Positions 1 to 11,120 of a stretch of 64,000 bases of DNA are shown here, in pieces. Each line of letters opens with the position of its first letter. The stretch's first letter is position 1. The DNA is from Petaurus breviceps papuanus (Eukaryota; Chordata; Mammalia; Diprotodontia; Petauridae): contig JAMXIF010001253.1 of assembly GCA_028583685.1 (NCBI GenBank), forward strand, positions 33,604,829 through 33,668,828, read 5' to 3'. The notes below the pieces were generated by a model. That model saw only the letters and a list, made by a program, of their open reading frames with translations. It had not been told where the DNA came from and did not search any database. The translations under genes were made by a program, and so were the position numbers.

Positions 1-108
1 GCCAAATGGAAAAGGAGGTAAAAAAGCTATCTGAAGAAAACAATTTTTTAAAAATTAGAATGGGGAAGTGGAAGCTAAGGACTCTACAAGACATCAAGAA
101 TTAATCAA
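1..108 (+). mobile_element. LINE-1 copy A, ORF1 coiled-coil fragment
   Basis: The sequence starts inside L1 ORF1, in the coiled-coil region (codes for MEKEVKKLSEEN). The same passage recurs in L1-B near 3337-3440 (MCDIEKELQKLTEENN). The fragment stops at 108, where a SINE has inserted, and resumes at 900 with the expected next words of ORF1. The 5' end lies outside the window. Confidence 0.85.
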
Positions 109-899
109 GGGGTGGCTAGGTGGCTGTAATGGAAATGCACATTTAAAAATCTTCCCTTCCCCTAGGCCCTTTGATAGGCTTAAGAGACTCTGAGAACCTT
201 CCTTGATTTGAAAATATACTCTGCCTCCTGATAGGCTGAATATGGTCACATGGAGCTTGTGGCAGGAGGCTTGGTTTTTAGGAATGCCCACACCTTGATG
301 CTGTGTGATTGGGCGGTGGGTCAAGAGGGTGGTTACATTCTCTGACCCAGGAGAAGGCTATATAATCCCTGATGTGAGGCTTTGCTTTGGGGCTCACTTT
401 AAGAAGTGTTCTGTGATTTGATCAGATGAGACTCTGGGAAGCCATTGTTGAGAGCCCCCCAGCTTTGAAAAACCCAGATGTTGATGGTAACTGTGATTTG
501 GTATGGATGGTTGGATACTTTGGAAACCTGTCTACTTGATCTGTTTCTCTGTCTTGATAATTCTGTCTGTATACTCTGAAGTTCCGGGTGCTGACCTTTT
601 TCCCCTGAACTAGGTAAATTATATATATATATTTGACTGATTAAAGTAAGCTTGTTAACCATTTTTGAGTTTCTTTCCGTTAGCAAAGCAGATCTAAGAA
701 CCTGTGTTGGCAGCCACTCTGGGGACACTGGGGTGCTTGCTGCCACAGTGGCGCAGTGAGTAAAGTGCCGGCCCCAGAGTCAGGAGGACCAGAGTTCGGT
801 TCCGGCCTCAGACACAACTCCCATGCAAAAAAACTAGCCATGTAACCTTGTGCAAGTTACTTAATCCCAAATGCCCTCCAAAAAAGTGAAAAAAAAAGG
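109..899 (+). mobile_element. tRNA-derived SINE, split by a solo LTR
   Basis: The head 'ggggtggctaggtggc' (109-124) and the body from 748 (gcgcagtgagtaaagtgccg, then a B-box-like 'gttcggttcc') make one marsupial tRNA-SINE once the LTR at 125-747 is set aside. An A-rich tail ends near 899. The near-repeat 'attaatcaa' (100-108) / 'attgatcaa' (900-908) is the likely target-site duplication in L1 ORF1. The 3' part has 'aaaaaaactagcc' where the common SINE has 'acttactagct'; the copy at 52748 shares this, so it may mark a subfamily. Confidence 0.85.
125..747 (+). mobile_element. Solo LTR, endogenous retrovirus family 1, copy 1
   Basis: A 623-base element with the retroviral boundaries TGT...ACA, a TATA box (ggctatataa, about 356-365), a polyadenylation signal (attaaa, near 640) and a flanking 5-base target-site duplication 'gtggc' at 120-124 and 748-752. 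No internal retroviral sequence remains, so it is a solo LTR left by recombination. Related copies lie at 15908-16470 (minus) and 22108-22644 (plus). It sits in a SINE that sits in L1-A, so it is the youngest of the three layers. The 5-base duplication fits class I or class III ERVs; the family is not named here. Confidence 0.85.
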
Positions 900-1535
900 A
901 TTGATCAAACAAAAACAAAAGAATGAAAAAAATAGAAGTGTAAAATACCTCCATGGAAAAACAAGTGACCTGGAAAATAGAGCCAGGAGAGATAATTTAA
1001 GAATATTGTTTTACCTGAAAGCTATGAGAAAAAAGGGCCTGGACTGCATCTTTCAAGAAATCAAGGAAAACTGGTCTGAGGTCCTAGAACAAGAGGATAA
1101 AATAGTCATTGAAAGAATCTACCAATCACCTCCTGAAAGAGATCCCAAATTGAAAATGCCAAAGAATATTATAGCCAAATTCCAAAATTATCAGGTCAAG
1201 GAGAAAATACTGCAAGCACCCATAAAGAAGCAACTCAGATATTGTGGAATCACAGTCAGGGATTATGCATGACTTTGCAGCTTCTACATTAAAAGACTGA
1301 AGGGCTTGGAATATTATATTCCATAAGGCAAAGGAGCTTGGATTGCAACCAAGGATCAACTACCCAGCAAAATTGACCATAATCTTTCAGGCAAGGAGAG
1401 TGTCATTCAATGAAATAGGGGACTTCCAGAACTTCCTGATGAAAAGATCAGAGCTCAACAGAAAATTAGATCTTCAAATATAATGCTCAAGAAAGGCATA
1501 CAAAGGTAAACAGGAAAGAAAAACAAAGTCTTATT
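900..1535 (+). pseudogene. LINE-1 copy A, ORF1 remainder (decayed)
   Basis: This continues L1 ORF1 after the SINE. It codes for the RNA-binding-domain signature DLENRARRDNLRI (about 967-1005), then VIERIYQSPPERDPKLKMPKN and the C-terminal domain. One reading frame runs to 1272; the product then continues in another frame (DFAASTLKD..., KAKELGLQPRINYPAKL) to about 1483, so there is at least one frameshift. The open frame nominally starting at 871 takes its first residues from the SINE tail and is not a real start. ORF1p is the RNA-binding chaperone of the L1 RNP; this copy cannot make a full one. Confidence 0.85.
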
Positions 1536-2313
1536 CAGTGCCACACCAATCAAACTAGCAAAAATTATTTTATAGAGCTTGAAAAAATAATATCAAAATT
1601 CATCTGTAGGAATAAAAGTTCCAGAATATCAAGGGAATTAATGAAAAGAAATGCTAGGGAAGGTGGCCTAGCCATACTAGATCTTAAATTGTATTATAAA
1701 GCAGCAATCATCAAAACCACTTGGTACTGGCTAAGAAATGGAGGAGTAGATCAGTGGAATAGGTAAGGTATAGAAGACACAGTAGTTAATTACTATAGTA
1801 ATCTACCATTTGACAAACCCAAGGACCCTACCTTCTGGGATAAGAACTCACTATTTGACAAAAACTGCTGGGAAAACTGGAAAATAGTATGGCAGAACCT
1901 GGGCATAGACCAAGATCTGACAACATATACCAAAAGAAAGTTGAAATGTGTACATGATTTAGATATAAAAGCTGATACTGTAGGAAAACTGGGAGAGCAA
2001 GGAATATTTTAGCTGTCAGATTTATGGAGAGCAGAAGATTTTAATACCAAACAAGAGATAAAGAACATTATGAAATGCAAAATGGATAATTTTTATTACA
2101 TTAAATTGAAAAGTTTATTTTTTCCACAAACAAAGTGAAGGTAAACAAAATTGAAAAGAAAAAATTTTTACAACCAGTGTCTCTGATGAAGAGATAGTTC
2201 TAAATATTTCTAAAATTTCTTTTGGAATCTCATTAAATCTTTTAGAATCTCATTAAAATCGCATTTCTAAAATATATAGAGAACTGAGTCCAATTTATTA
2301 CAATACAAGTCAT
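1536..2313 (+). pseudogene. LINE-1 copy A, 3' part of ORF2 (decayed)
   Basis: From about 1536 the sequence matches the ORF2 region after the reverse transcriptase (compare 7100-7600 in L1-B: 'ccagaatatcaagggaatta', 'aagaactcactatttgacaa'). About 3 kb present in L1-B, from the ORF1 end to the ORF2 thumb, is missing, so this copy has a large internal deletion. The frame is interrupted many times. It ends at 'caagtcattc' where the 5'UTR of L1-B begins, and does not resume after L1-B. Confidence 0.8.
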
Positions 2314-2745
2314 TCTGGGGCGTGCTGAGAGAGGCAGGCTGGTGGAACGCAGAGGCAGGAAGGGACAGCGTGGCTCACAGAGGCAGGCCAGAACAGTGCA
2401 GCCCACAGAGGCCTGATCAACAAGGGTGGCAAGTCATCCCACCAACCATAAGGGCCACTACCAGACCTATCACCAAAGGGCTGGGACTGGAAAGAGCAAG
2501 GTAAGAACCAAATGCAGGGTCTTTGTCCAAGATAGCAAATACTCCTGGGACTACCGCTGTATAGCCCAGAAATTTAAAAAAGCCCCTTTCAGGACCTCCA
2601 AGGACCATCATGGCAGAGTGAACCCTGGCTGCTCCAACCCCCTCCCCCGCCCCAAAACACAGTAATTATTGCCCCTGGGCAAAACACTAAACAATAAAGG
2701 CTTGGGAACCCTAGAGGAAGGGCATGGCTAGGGCCCTGCCTCAAA
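2314..2745 (+). promoter_or_regulatory. L1-B 5'UTR (internal promoter region)
   Basis: About 430 bases, distinctly more GC-rich than the surroundings ('ggggcgtgctgagagaggca', then 'cagaggcaggccagaacagt'), directly ahead of the ORF1 ATG at 2746. In L1 families this segment carries the internal RNA polymerase II promoter. The short ORFs overlapping here look accidental. Confidence 0.7.
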
Positions 2746-4038
2746 ATGGGTAGAAAGCAGACTGCAAAGACAAAGACACTGGAGTCCTACTATCCTCAGA
2801 GGGAGGAATCAAACTCAGAGGAAGACAATGTTGACTCCACACCCACAGCTAAAACATCTACAGGGAATGGGTCCCAAGCACAGAAAGCTTTCCTAGATGA
2901 GCTTAGAAGGAACTTTGAAAAACAAAGGAGAGAGATAGAAGACAAAATGAATAATTTTTTAAAAATCAAAATTGCTGGGGGCGGCCAGGTAGCACAGCGA
3001 GTAAGAGCACCGGCTCCAGCGTTGAGATGACCTGGAGATCGAATCCCGGGCTCAGACACTTAGCACCCACCCAGAAACACCTGGCCATGTAACCTTGAGC
3101 AAATTACTTAATCCCAATTGCTTAGGGGCAGCCAGGTGGCTCAGCGAGTAAGAGCACCGGCTCCAGTGTCGGGATGACCTGGATCAAATCTGGGCTCAGA
3201 TACTCAGCACCACACCCAGAAATAACTGGCCGTGTAACTTTGAGCAAGTTACTTAACCCCGATTGCTTTAAAAAAAATCAAAATTGCAAAATTAGAAAAA
3301 CATTATAGTGAAGAATAGCTCCCTAAACAGAAAAATGTGTGATATAGAAAAGGAGCTCCAAAAACTAACCGAGGAAAATAATTTGCTAAAAACTAAAATT
3401 AACCAAATTGAAGCAAATAAGTCTAGGAGGAACCAAGAATTAGTCAAACAAAACATCAAGAATGAAAAATTAGAGAAAGAGGTAAAATATCTCAATAGAA
3501 AAATAACTGACCTGGAAAACAGATCTAGGAGAGATAATCTGAGAATCATGGGCCTACCAGAAAATCATGATGAAAAAATGAGCCTGGACAACATCCTCCA
3601 AGAGCTCATCAAGGATAATTGCTAGAACCTGAGGGAAAAATAGAAATTGAGAGAATCCACTGGACACCTCTTGAAAGAGATTCCAAACTGAAAAGTCCTC
3701 GAAATGTTGTGGCCAAACTCCAGAACTAAAAGGTCAAGTAGAAAATACTTAAAGCGGCCAGAAAGAAACAATTCAAATATCGAGGGACCACAGTGAGGAT
3801 CACACAGGATTTGGCAGCCTCTACACTGAAAGATCGGAGGCAATGGAATACAATTTTCCGGAAGTCAAAAGAGCTTGGGTTACAATCAAAGATCACCTAC
3901 CCAGTGAGACTGAGCATATTCTTCCAGGCAAATAGATGGTCATTCAATGATATAACAGATTTCCAGACCTTCCTGATGAAAATTCAATGGAAAATTCAAC
4001 CTCTGATTACAAGATGCAAGAGTGACCTAATAAGGTAA
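2746..4038 (+). pseudogene. L1-B ORF1 (decayed)
   Basis: Starts MGRKQTAKTKTLESYY at 2746, with an acidic, serine-rich N-terminus and then a coiled coil (FLDELRRNFEKQRREIEDKM, about 2893-2952). The dimeric SINE breaks it at 2976. Coding resumes at 3288 with a second coiled-coil stretch (ELQKLTEENNLLKTKINQIE), then the RRM-type signature DLENRSRRDNLRIMGLPE (about 3511-3564). After 3620 the C-terminal domain runs in a different frame (RIHWTPLERDSKLKSP..., then ITQDLAASTLKDRRQWN) to a stop at 4036-4038. Stops and at least one frameshift besides the SINE show it is dead. The order matches L1 ORF1p, an RNA-binding trimeric chaperone. Confidence 0.88.
2976..3272 (+). mobile_element. Heterodimeric tRNA-derived SINE, copy 1
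   Basis: Two tRNA-SINE monomers in the same orientation (about 2976-3123 and 3124-3270) joined by 'ttgcttaggggcagcc'. One perfect 15-base target-site duplication encloses the pair: 'aaaaatcaaaattgc' at 2961-2975 and 3273-3287. The left monomer has 'ggtagcacagcg' and 'cacttagcacccacccag'; the right has 'ggtggctcagcg', 'tactcagcaccacaccca' and lacks about six bases after 'gacctgg'. A-box-like (gcgagtaagagc) and B-box-like (gatcgaatccc) words are visible. The same dimer recurs at 62200-62499. Confidence 0.88.
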
Positions 4039-4046
4039 ACAAGGAA

Positions 4047-4052
4047 ACACAC

Positions 4053-4088
<36 letters not shown>

Positions 4089-4094
4089 ACACAC
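4047..4094 (+). repeat. (CA)n microsatellite
   Basis: A CA dinucleotide run with a few interruptions, just after the ORF1 stop inside L1-B. Confidence 0.95.
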
Positions 4095-4694
4095 CCTGTT
4101 ATTTAATAAGAGCAAACTGGTTATAGACAAATACAGGGTATGAGTATAAATTACACAAAATGACTTTAAAATATCTGATTAAGGGCTACAGAGGCACTTC
4201 AGTGGAAGAAGAGGAATAAATGAAGTGAATAAGGGTAAATTGTGCCACACAAAGAAGCATAAAAACAATATAGTAGAGGGAAAGAAGGGAGGGTGATGAG
4301 TATTATATAAGCCTTTCCCTCATTGGTTCTGGTGCAAGGAGGGAATAACACAACCAGTTAAGCACAGGACTCTATGGAGAAGAGACACAAAATGTATAAT
4401 AATACAGGGAACGAGGGGAGGGAGAGGAGCTTCACATGAGATTTGTTCCTGTCACTCTTGGTGCAAATAAGAAATAACATACTTCATTCAATATAAAAAT
4501 ATCCTACAGGCAGTAGGAGGGGGGAGTGCTACAAAAGGGGGAGGTGGTGAGAAGGGAGGGAGAAGTAAGGGGGAAAGGGAGGAAAAGGGAGGAGGTCTGA
4601 ATACTGAGGGAGGTGGTGGTCAAAAGGAAAACTATTTAGGAGGGGAAGGGAGAAGGGGAGAAAAAATATAAGCATTAACAGGGGAGAGAATAGG
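4095..4694 (+). other. L1-B inter-ORF region, purine-rich
   Basis: About 650 bases separate the two ORFs. The 3' half (4500-4690) is a strongly purine-rich strand (repeated ggga, gaagg, ggagg). The ORF read on the opposite strand (4529-4756) is only the mirror of this composition. I see no other element here. Confidence 0.7.
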
Positions 4695-7605
4695 ATGGAG
4701 GGAAAGAAACATATAATAATCTTAACTGTGAATGTGAATGGAATGAACTCTCCCATAAAATGGAGGTGGATAGCAGAATGGATTAAAAACCATAATCCTA
4801 CAATATTCTGTTTACAAGAAATACTTCTGAAACAGAGGGATATACACAGAGTAAAAGTAAATGGCTGGAGTAAAATAAATCATGCCTCAGCTAAATTAAA
4901 AAAAGCAGGGGTAGCAATCCTTATCTCAGATAAAGTAAAAGAAAAAATTGATCTAATTAAAAGAGACAAGGAAGGAAACTATATCCTGCTAAAAGGCATC
5001 ATTGAGAATGAAGTAATATCATTACTTAACATATATGCACCAAGTGATATAGCATCCAAATTCCTAGAGGAGAAGGTAAGGGAATTAGAGGAAGAAAGAG
5101 ATAGCAAAACTATATTGGTGGGGGACCTTAATCTCCCCCTCTCTGAACTTGATAAATCCAACCTCAAAATAAACAGGAAAGAAGTTAAGGAGGTGAATAG
5201 AATTTTAGAGAGGGTAGGTATGATAGATTTCTGGAGAAAAGTGAATGGGGATTAACAGGAATATACCTTCTCAATGGTATATGGAACATACACAAAAATT
5301 GACCATGTACTAGGCACACAAAAACCTCACAACTCACTGCAGAAAGGCAGAAATGATAAATGCATTATTCTCAGATCATGATGCAATAAAAATCATATAC
5401 AATAAAGGGCCATGGAAGGACAGACTAAAAACTAATTGGAAACTAAACTATTTAATCCTAAAGAATAATGTGTCAAACAAGAAATCATAAACACAATCAC
5501 TAACTTCATTCAAGAGACAACAATGAGACAACATACCAAAATTTTTGGGATGCAACAAAGGCAGTCCTTAGTGGAAGTTTTATATCCCTGAGTGCATACA
5601 TGAGTAAATTAGAGAAAAGGGAGGTCCACAAATTAGGCATGCAATTGAAAAAGTTGGAAAAAAATAAATTGAAAACCCCCAATTAAATACTAAATTAGAA
5701 ATCTGACAATCAAAGGAGAGATTTATAAAATTGAAATTAAGAAAACTATTGAATTAATAAATAAAACTAAGAGCTGGTTTTGTGAAAAAAAAAAAAACAA
5801 TAAAATTGATAGAACCTTAGTCAATATGATAAAAAAAAGAAATAAGAAAACCAAACTATGAGTATCAAAAATGAAAAGGGTGAACCTACCATCCTTGCAT
5901 TCCTGGAATAAATCCTACCTGATCAAAGTGTGTTATTCTTGTGGTAAGTTGCTGTAGTCTTTTTGTTAATATTTTATTTAAAATTTTCACATCTATATAC
6001 ATGATGGAAATTGGCCTATAATTTTCTTTCTCTGTTTTATCTCTTCCTGATTTAGGTATCAGTACCATATTTGTGTCATAAAAAGAATTTGGTAGGGCTC
6101 CTTCTTCACTAATTTTCCCAAATAGTTTGTAGAGTATTGGAATCAATTGTTCTTTAAATGTTTGATAGAATTCACCAGTAAATCCATCTGGCCCTGGAGA
6201 TTTTTTCCAAGGGAGTTCACTGATGACTTATTTGATTTCTTTTTCTGAGATAGGGTTATTTAAGTAATTTACTTCCTCTTCAGCTAATCTGGGCAACTTA
6301 TATTCCTAATTATTGTTTTAATTTCCTCTTCAGTGGTGGTAGGTTTAATATTAGGAAAACCATCAGTATAATTGATCATATCAACAATAAAACTAGCAAA
6401 AACCACATGATAATCTCAATAGATGCAGAAAAGACTTTTGACAAACTACAACATCCATTCCTATTAAAAAACATTAGAAAGTATAGAAATAAATGGAGCC
6501 TTCCTTAAAATAATAGGTAGCATCTATTTAAAGCCATCAGCAAGTATTATATATAATGGGGAGGAGCTAGAAACAGATCCAATAAGATCAGGGGTGAAAC
6601 AAGGATGTCCACTATCACCCCTCTTATTCAATCTGGTACTAGAAATGTTAGCAGGAGCAATTAGAAAAGAAAAAGAAATCAAAGGAATCAAATTAGGCAA
6701 AGAAGAGACCAAGTTATCACTTTTTTTTTGCAGATGATATGATGATATACTAAGAGTATCCTAGAGAATCAAGTAAAAAACTACCTGAGACAATAAGTAA
6801 ATTTGGCAAAGTTGCAGGATATAAAATAAACCCACATAAATTCTCAGCATTTCTGTATATTTCTAATGAAATTAAACAGCAAGAGATTGAAAGAGAAATC
6901 CCATTAAAAGTTACTGTAGACATTTTAAAATATTTGGGCATCTACCTGCCAAAAGAAACCCAAGACCTGTATGAACACAACTACAAAATGCTTTTCTCAA
7001 TATAAAGTCAGGTCTAACTAATTGAATAGACATCAATTGCTTGTGGCTGGGTTGAGCTAATATAATAAAAATGACAATTTTACCTAAATTAAATGATATA
7101 TTTAGTGCCATACCAATTAATTTACCAAAAAACTACTTTATAGAGCTAGAAAAATAGTAACAAATTTCTTTTTGAAGAATAAACGGTCCAGAATATCAAG
7201 GGAATTAATAAAAGAAATGCTAGGGAAGGTGGACTAGCTATACCAGATTTTTATCTGTACTATAAACCAGCAGTCATCAAAACTACTTGGTACTGGCTGA
7301 GCAACAGAGTAATGGATCAATGGAATAGATTGAGTACACAAGACTGAACAGTCAATAACTATAGTAATCTACTGTTTGATAAACCCAAAGACCCCAGTTT
7401 TGGGGATAAGAACTCACTATTTGACAAAACCTGCTGGGAAAACCGGAATATAGTATGGCAGAAACTGGGCGTAGACCATTAGCTAACACCATATACCAAA
7501 ATCAAGTCTAAATGCGTACATGATATAGGTATAAAGACTGAAACTGTAAGAAATCTGGGGAAGCAAGTTTAATTTACCTGTCAGATTTGTGGAGAGGGGA
7601 AGACT
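4695..7605 (+). pseudogene. L1-B ORF2: endonuclease and reverse transcriptase (decayed, partly inverted)
   Basis: The endonuclease domain starts at 4695 with MEGKKHIIILTVNVNGMNSP and is open for 186 codons. Visible motifs are the Asn of NVNGMNSP, the catalytic Glu in FCLQE (about 4816-4830), YAPSD, GDLNLPLSELD, then in other frames IDHVLG (about 5298) and SDH (about 5373-5381). Reverse-transcriptase motifs follow: NYRPISI and GFIPGMQGW lie on the minus strand in 5883-6345, and motif A ([11 protein letters not shown], about 6412), motif B ([14 protein letters not shown], about 6592-6633) and the catalytic FADD (about 6731-6742) lie forward. A T run just before FADD shifts the frame. The C-terminal region to 7605 has many stops. 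In intact copies ORF2p nicks target DNA and primes reverse transcription; this copy cannot. Confidence 0.88.
5883..6345 (-). mobile_element. Inverted internal segment of L1-B ORF2
   Basis: Read on the minus strand, this segment codes for consecutive RT fingers/palm sequence ending GFIPGMQGW, with an open frame from 6146 down to 5886. The forward frame resumes after 6345 with [15 protein letters not shown], which is what follows GMQGW in L1. The ends are 8-base inverted repeats, 'aacctacc' (5883-5890) and 'ggtaggtt' (6338-6345). Nothing appears lost at the right junction. Confidence 0.88.
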
Positions 7606-8425
<820 letters not shown>

Positions 8426-9237
8426 AAATAATGATATTGCTTAGCAGATTTTCATATGAAAAATCCATTGCAAACTCATTTTCAATCCTTGGCTTTTTAC
8501 TATTATGAGTTTGAATGTCTTACAGTCTTTCAGCATACATACATACATACAGTCTTTCAGCATATAGAATATGTGTGTGTATGTGTGTGTATACATGTGG
8601 ATATGTACACACACACATACACATATATATTTGGCAAATGAACTTGTACTCTGAATTGGCATTACTTTCATCTTGCCCCTATACTTGGTAATTTTCCTTT
8701 CTGAGGTGGTTTCTGAAAACTTTTCACTTTTTTTATGTGGCAACTTCATCATGTTGTTTAAAATTATCTAATAAAAACTAAAGGGTCAATAACTTGACAT
8801 TTGTCCATTTTTAAATTTCTTTTTTAACTCAACTTTTTTAATCATATTCATTTGGAGCTGCTATAATCATGTATAGTGTCTCATTTTTACATTTCTTTTC
8901 TCATTTTGTATTAAACTTTTCTTTCAATTCCTTAATAATATGACTGCATAAATACAACTGATATTGAAATCATGTTGAAAAACTATTAGTTTTTTGTCAA
9001 TCATAGTCAATTTCAGTTTCTGTGATATCTGGTACTGATCATTTCTAGTACCTTCTCTCTTCTTATTTTATTTTATTCTCTCTTTCTTCTTGAAGGAAAT
9101 ATTCATAAATGTAAAAGCATGAGGCTTCTGGGCATTATTACCTTAGGTATCTCTCATTTCTTGACCAGTAATGAATTTACTGATATATTTCCACCATTTT
9201 CCCCTGTGCCTTGCTTTACATTGAAGGCAATTCGTCC
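8426..9237. other. AT-rich stretch with a TG/CA microsatellite
   Basis: No gene or clear interspersed repeat. It contains short tandem motifs at about 8536-8632: (catacata)n, then (tgtgta)n and (acacat)n. The rest is AT-rich single-copy-like sequence. Confidence 0.6.
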
Positions 9238-9365
9238 ATCCATCCACTAATCAATTAACAAGTATATTTATTAATTATCTTCTGTGGGCTATGTATTGTG
9301 CTAGTCTTTGGTGATATAACTGCAAAGAACAAAACAGTCCCTATTGATGATGAACTTATAGTCTA

Positions 9366-9440
9366 ATGAGGGAGATAATTAGTACATATATATGTATATA
9401 AATATATATAAACATGTACATGTGTATACACACACACATT
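9366..9440. repeat. AT/TG-rich microsatellite
   Basis: Imperfect 'tatatgtatata' and 'acacacacac' runs. Confidence 0.85.
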
Positions 9441-9530
9441 GGGGTAACTAAGCAGTAGAGAGGATGGAGTTAGAGTCCTGGTCCTGGAGTCAGGAAGACT
9501 TATTTCCTGAATTCAAATATGGCTTCAGAC
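9441..9530 (+). mobile_element. tRNA-derived SINE head
   Basis: 'ggggtaactaagcagtagag', then 'ctggagtcaggaagac' and 'gaattcaaatatggcttcag' match the first 90 bases of the marsupial tRNA-SINE. The 3' half is replaced by a CA/TA microsatellite. Confidence 0.7.
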
Positions 9531-9690
9531 ACACACACATACATATAGAAGAAATCTGTATACATACATAGATACACACATATAGCACATATACACACAT
9601 ACACATATATAGCAGAAATATATATACATGTATGGATACATACACATACAGCATTTATATATACATGCATGCATACATACATACAACAGA
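9528..9690. repeat. (ACATAC/CATA)n microsatellite
   Basis: About 160 bases of imperfect acacat, acata and catac repeats. The Tyr/Cys/Ile-rich ORF on the minus strand is this repeat in translation. Confidence 0.9.
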
Positions 9691-9838
9691 AATATAAATT
9701 GAATAAATACAAACTTATACAGAGTAGTTAAATGCCTTAGCTGCTTCCAAGGAAGAGGATTAAGTGTGGAGTCCAGTATGGAAGGAGTACTTTTCAGGCA
9801 TGGGGAATGGGCAAAGAAAAAGTACAGAGACTAATCCA

Positions 9839-10740
9839 ATCTAATACATAAACATTTATTAAGTGCCTGCTTCATGCCAGGCACTGGGCTAGTTTCTGCC
9901 CTCAAGGAGTTTACAGTCTAACAAGGAGAAACAACATATAAAAGGAAGCAGGAAAATTGGGTGGGGGTGGGGAGAATGGCCAGAGTGTGTATTTTTCTAT
10001 GGAGTTGAAACCAGCATATGCAGAGTGGAAGGAGCCAGCGAATCCCGTGTCTGCCCTGTGTAAAGGAAAGCACTGGGAGGAGTCTGGTATTCTACCTTCC
10101 AGCTCTCTAATCAGAGGAGAGAGGGGGCTGAGAGAGGTGGTGTCAGTTAAGGCTTGAATTGGCAACATAGTGATGACATTAGAGGTGATGTTTCCCCTAG
10201 GAAGAGAGTCTTGTTCCCTGGAGGTGAAACTAAGCAGACCAACAGATGCAGAATAGAGAGATATTGAGTGTCTTATGTGAGAAATGGAGAGGACAGTTTG
10301 TTTGCATTATAGAGTTTATGAGGAAGGGTAATCTCCAACAAGACTTGAAAGGTAATTTGGGGCCAGATGGTGTATCCCGGAGCTAATAGGAGCTACTGGG
10401 ATTGGTTAAAATGAGTAGTTGGTAGAACTGATTAAAGTGGTGAGAGATTTGAAGAAAACAGACCAATCACGAGGTTGTTGCAATAATCTAGGTGAGAGGT
10501 GATGAGGACCTGAACTAATGGTGGTTGCTGTGTGAGCAAAGAGAAGGGGTCTGATATGAGAAATGTCATGAAGACAAAAGCCCTAAGATCTGGCAACTGG
10601 TTATATTAGTGAAGTATGGAAGAATGAGACATTAAGGATAATCCTGAGATTATGAACATGATCTGCTAGAAGGATGATGGTACCTTTGACAAAAACAGGG
10701 AAGTGTGAAAGATGAATGGGTTTAGGTCATAAAGTTTTGA
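9839..10740 (-). mobile_element. L2 (CR1-clade) LINE 3' part, antisense
   Basis: Starts with the reverse of the L2 3' end ('aacatttattaagtgcctgc', 'ccctcaaggagtttacagtc') and continues about 900 bases through words typical of antisense L2 ('ttgcaataatctaggtgaga', 'aggatgatggtacctttgac'). No reading frame survives. Confidence 0.65.
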
Positions 10741-11120
10741 GGTGTATTTATTGACTTAGTTTGTAAACTCTTTTTAAGTTCTTCCAAGAATTTTGCCTTC
10801 TTCAAACTCTATAATAGATGTTGGCTCTAATGATCTTTGCTGTGTTCTATTTGCTCTTTTAATACTACAAGGTGAGATAACCCAGTGTTCTGTGAAATAA
10901 TATTTCATGTTGTCTTTGGCTGAATGATGAAACTGACTCAACAAATAGTAAATTAACAAATTTTTAAAAGAATTTTAAGCCTGTGCCAGGTTCTATACAC
11001 TCCAGCAATTCCTGTATCTTTTTTCAAGAAACACTGTGCGATGACTTTGTATTTAGTTGCAACTGCTCTATGTCTTCTGACTTATAGCAAAAATGTCATG
11101 GGATCAGACAATCATGTGTT
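10741..11120. other. No recognised feature
   Basis: AT-rich sequence without a gene or clear repeat. The small minus-strand ORF at 10774-10959 has no recognisable motif. Confidence 0.5.

Larger units (their letters stand above)
9238..9838 (-). mobile_element. L2 LINE fragment, antisense, split by microsatellites and a SINE
   Basis: The 3' end of L2 reads backward: 'ttattaattatcttctgtgg', then 'tagtctaatgaggga' at 9238-9365. It resumes at about 9690-9838 with L2-like 'ttttcaggcatggggaatgg'. Microsatellites and a short SINE (9366-9690) separate the parts. Divergence is high, so it is old. Confidence 0.6.

Noticed and set aside
871-1272. A 133-codon ORF taken as a gene
   Set aside because: It is L1 ORF1 with its first residues supplied by a SINE tail.
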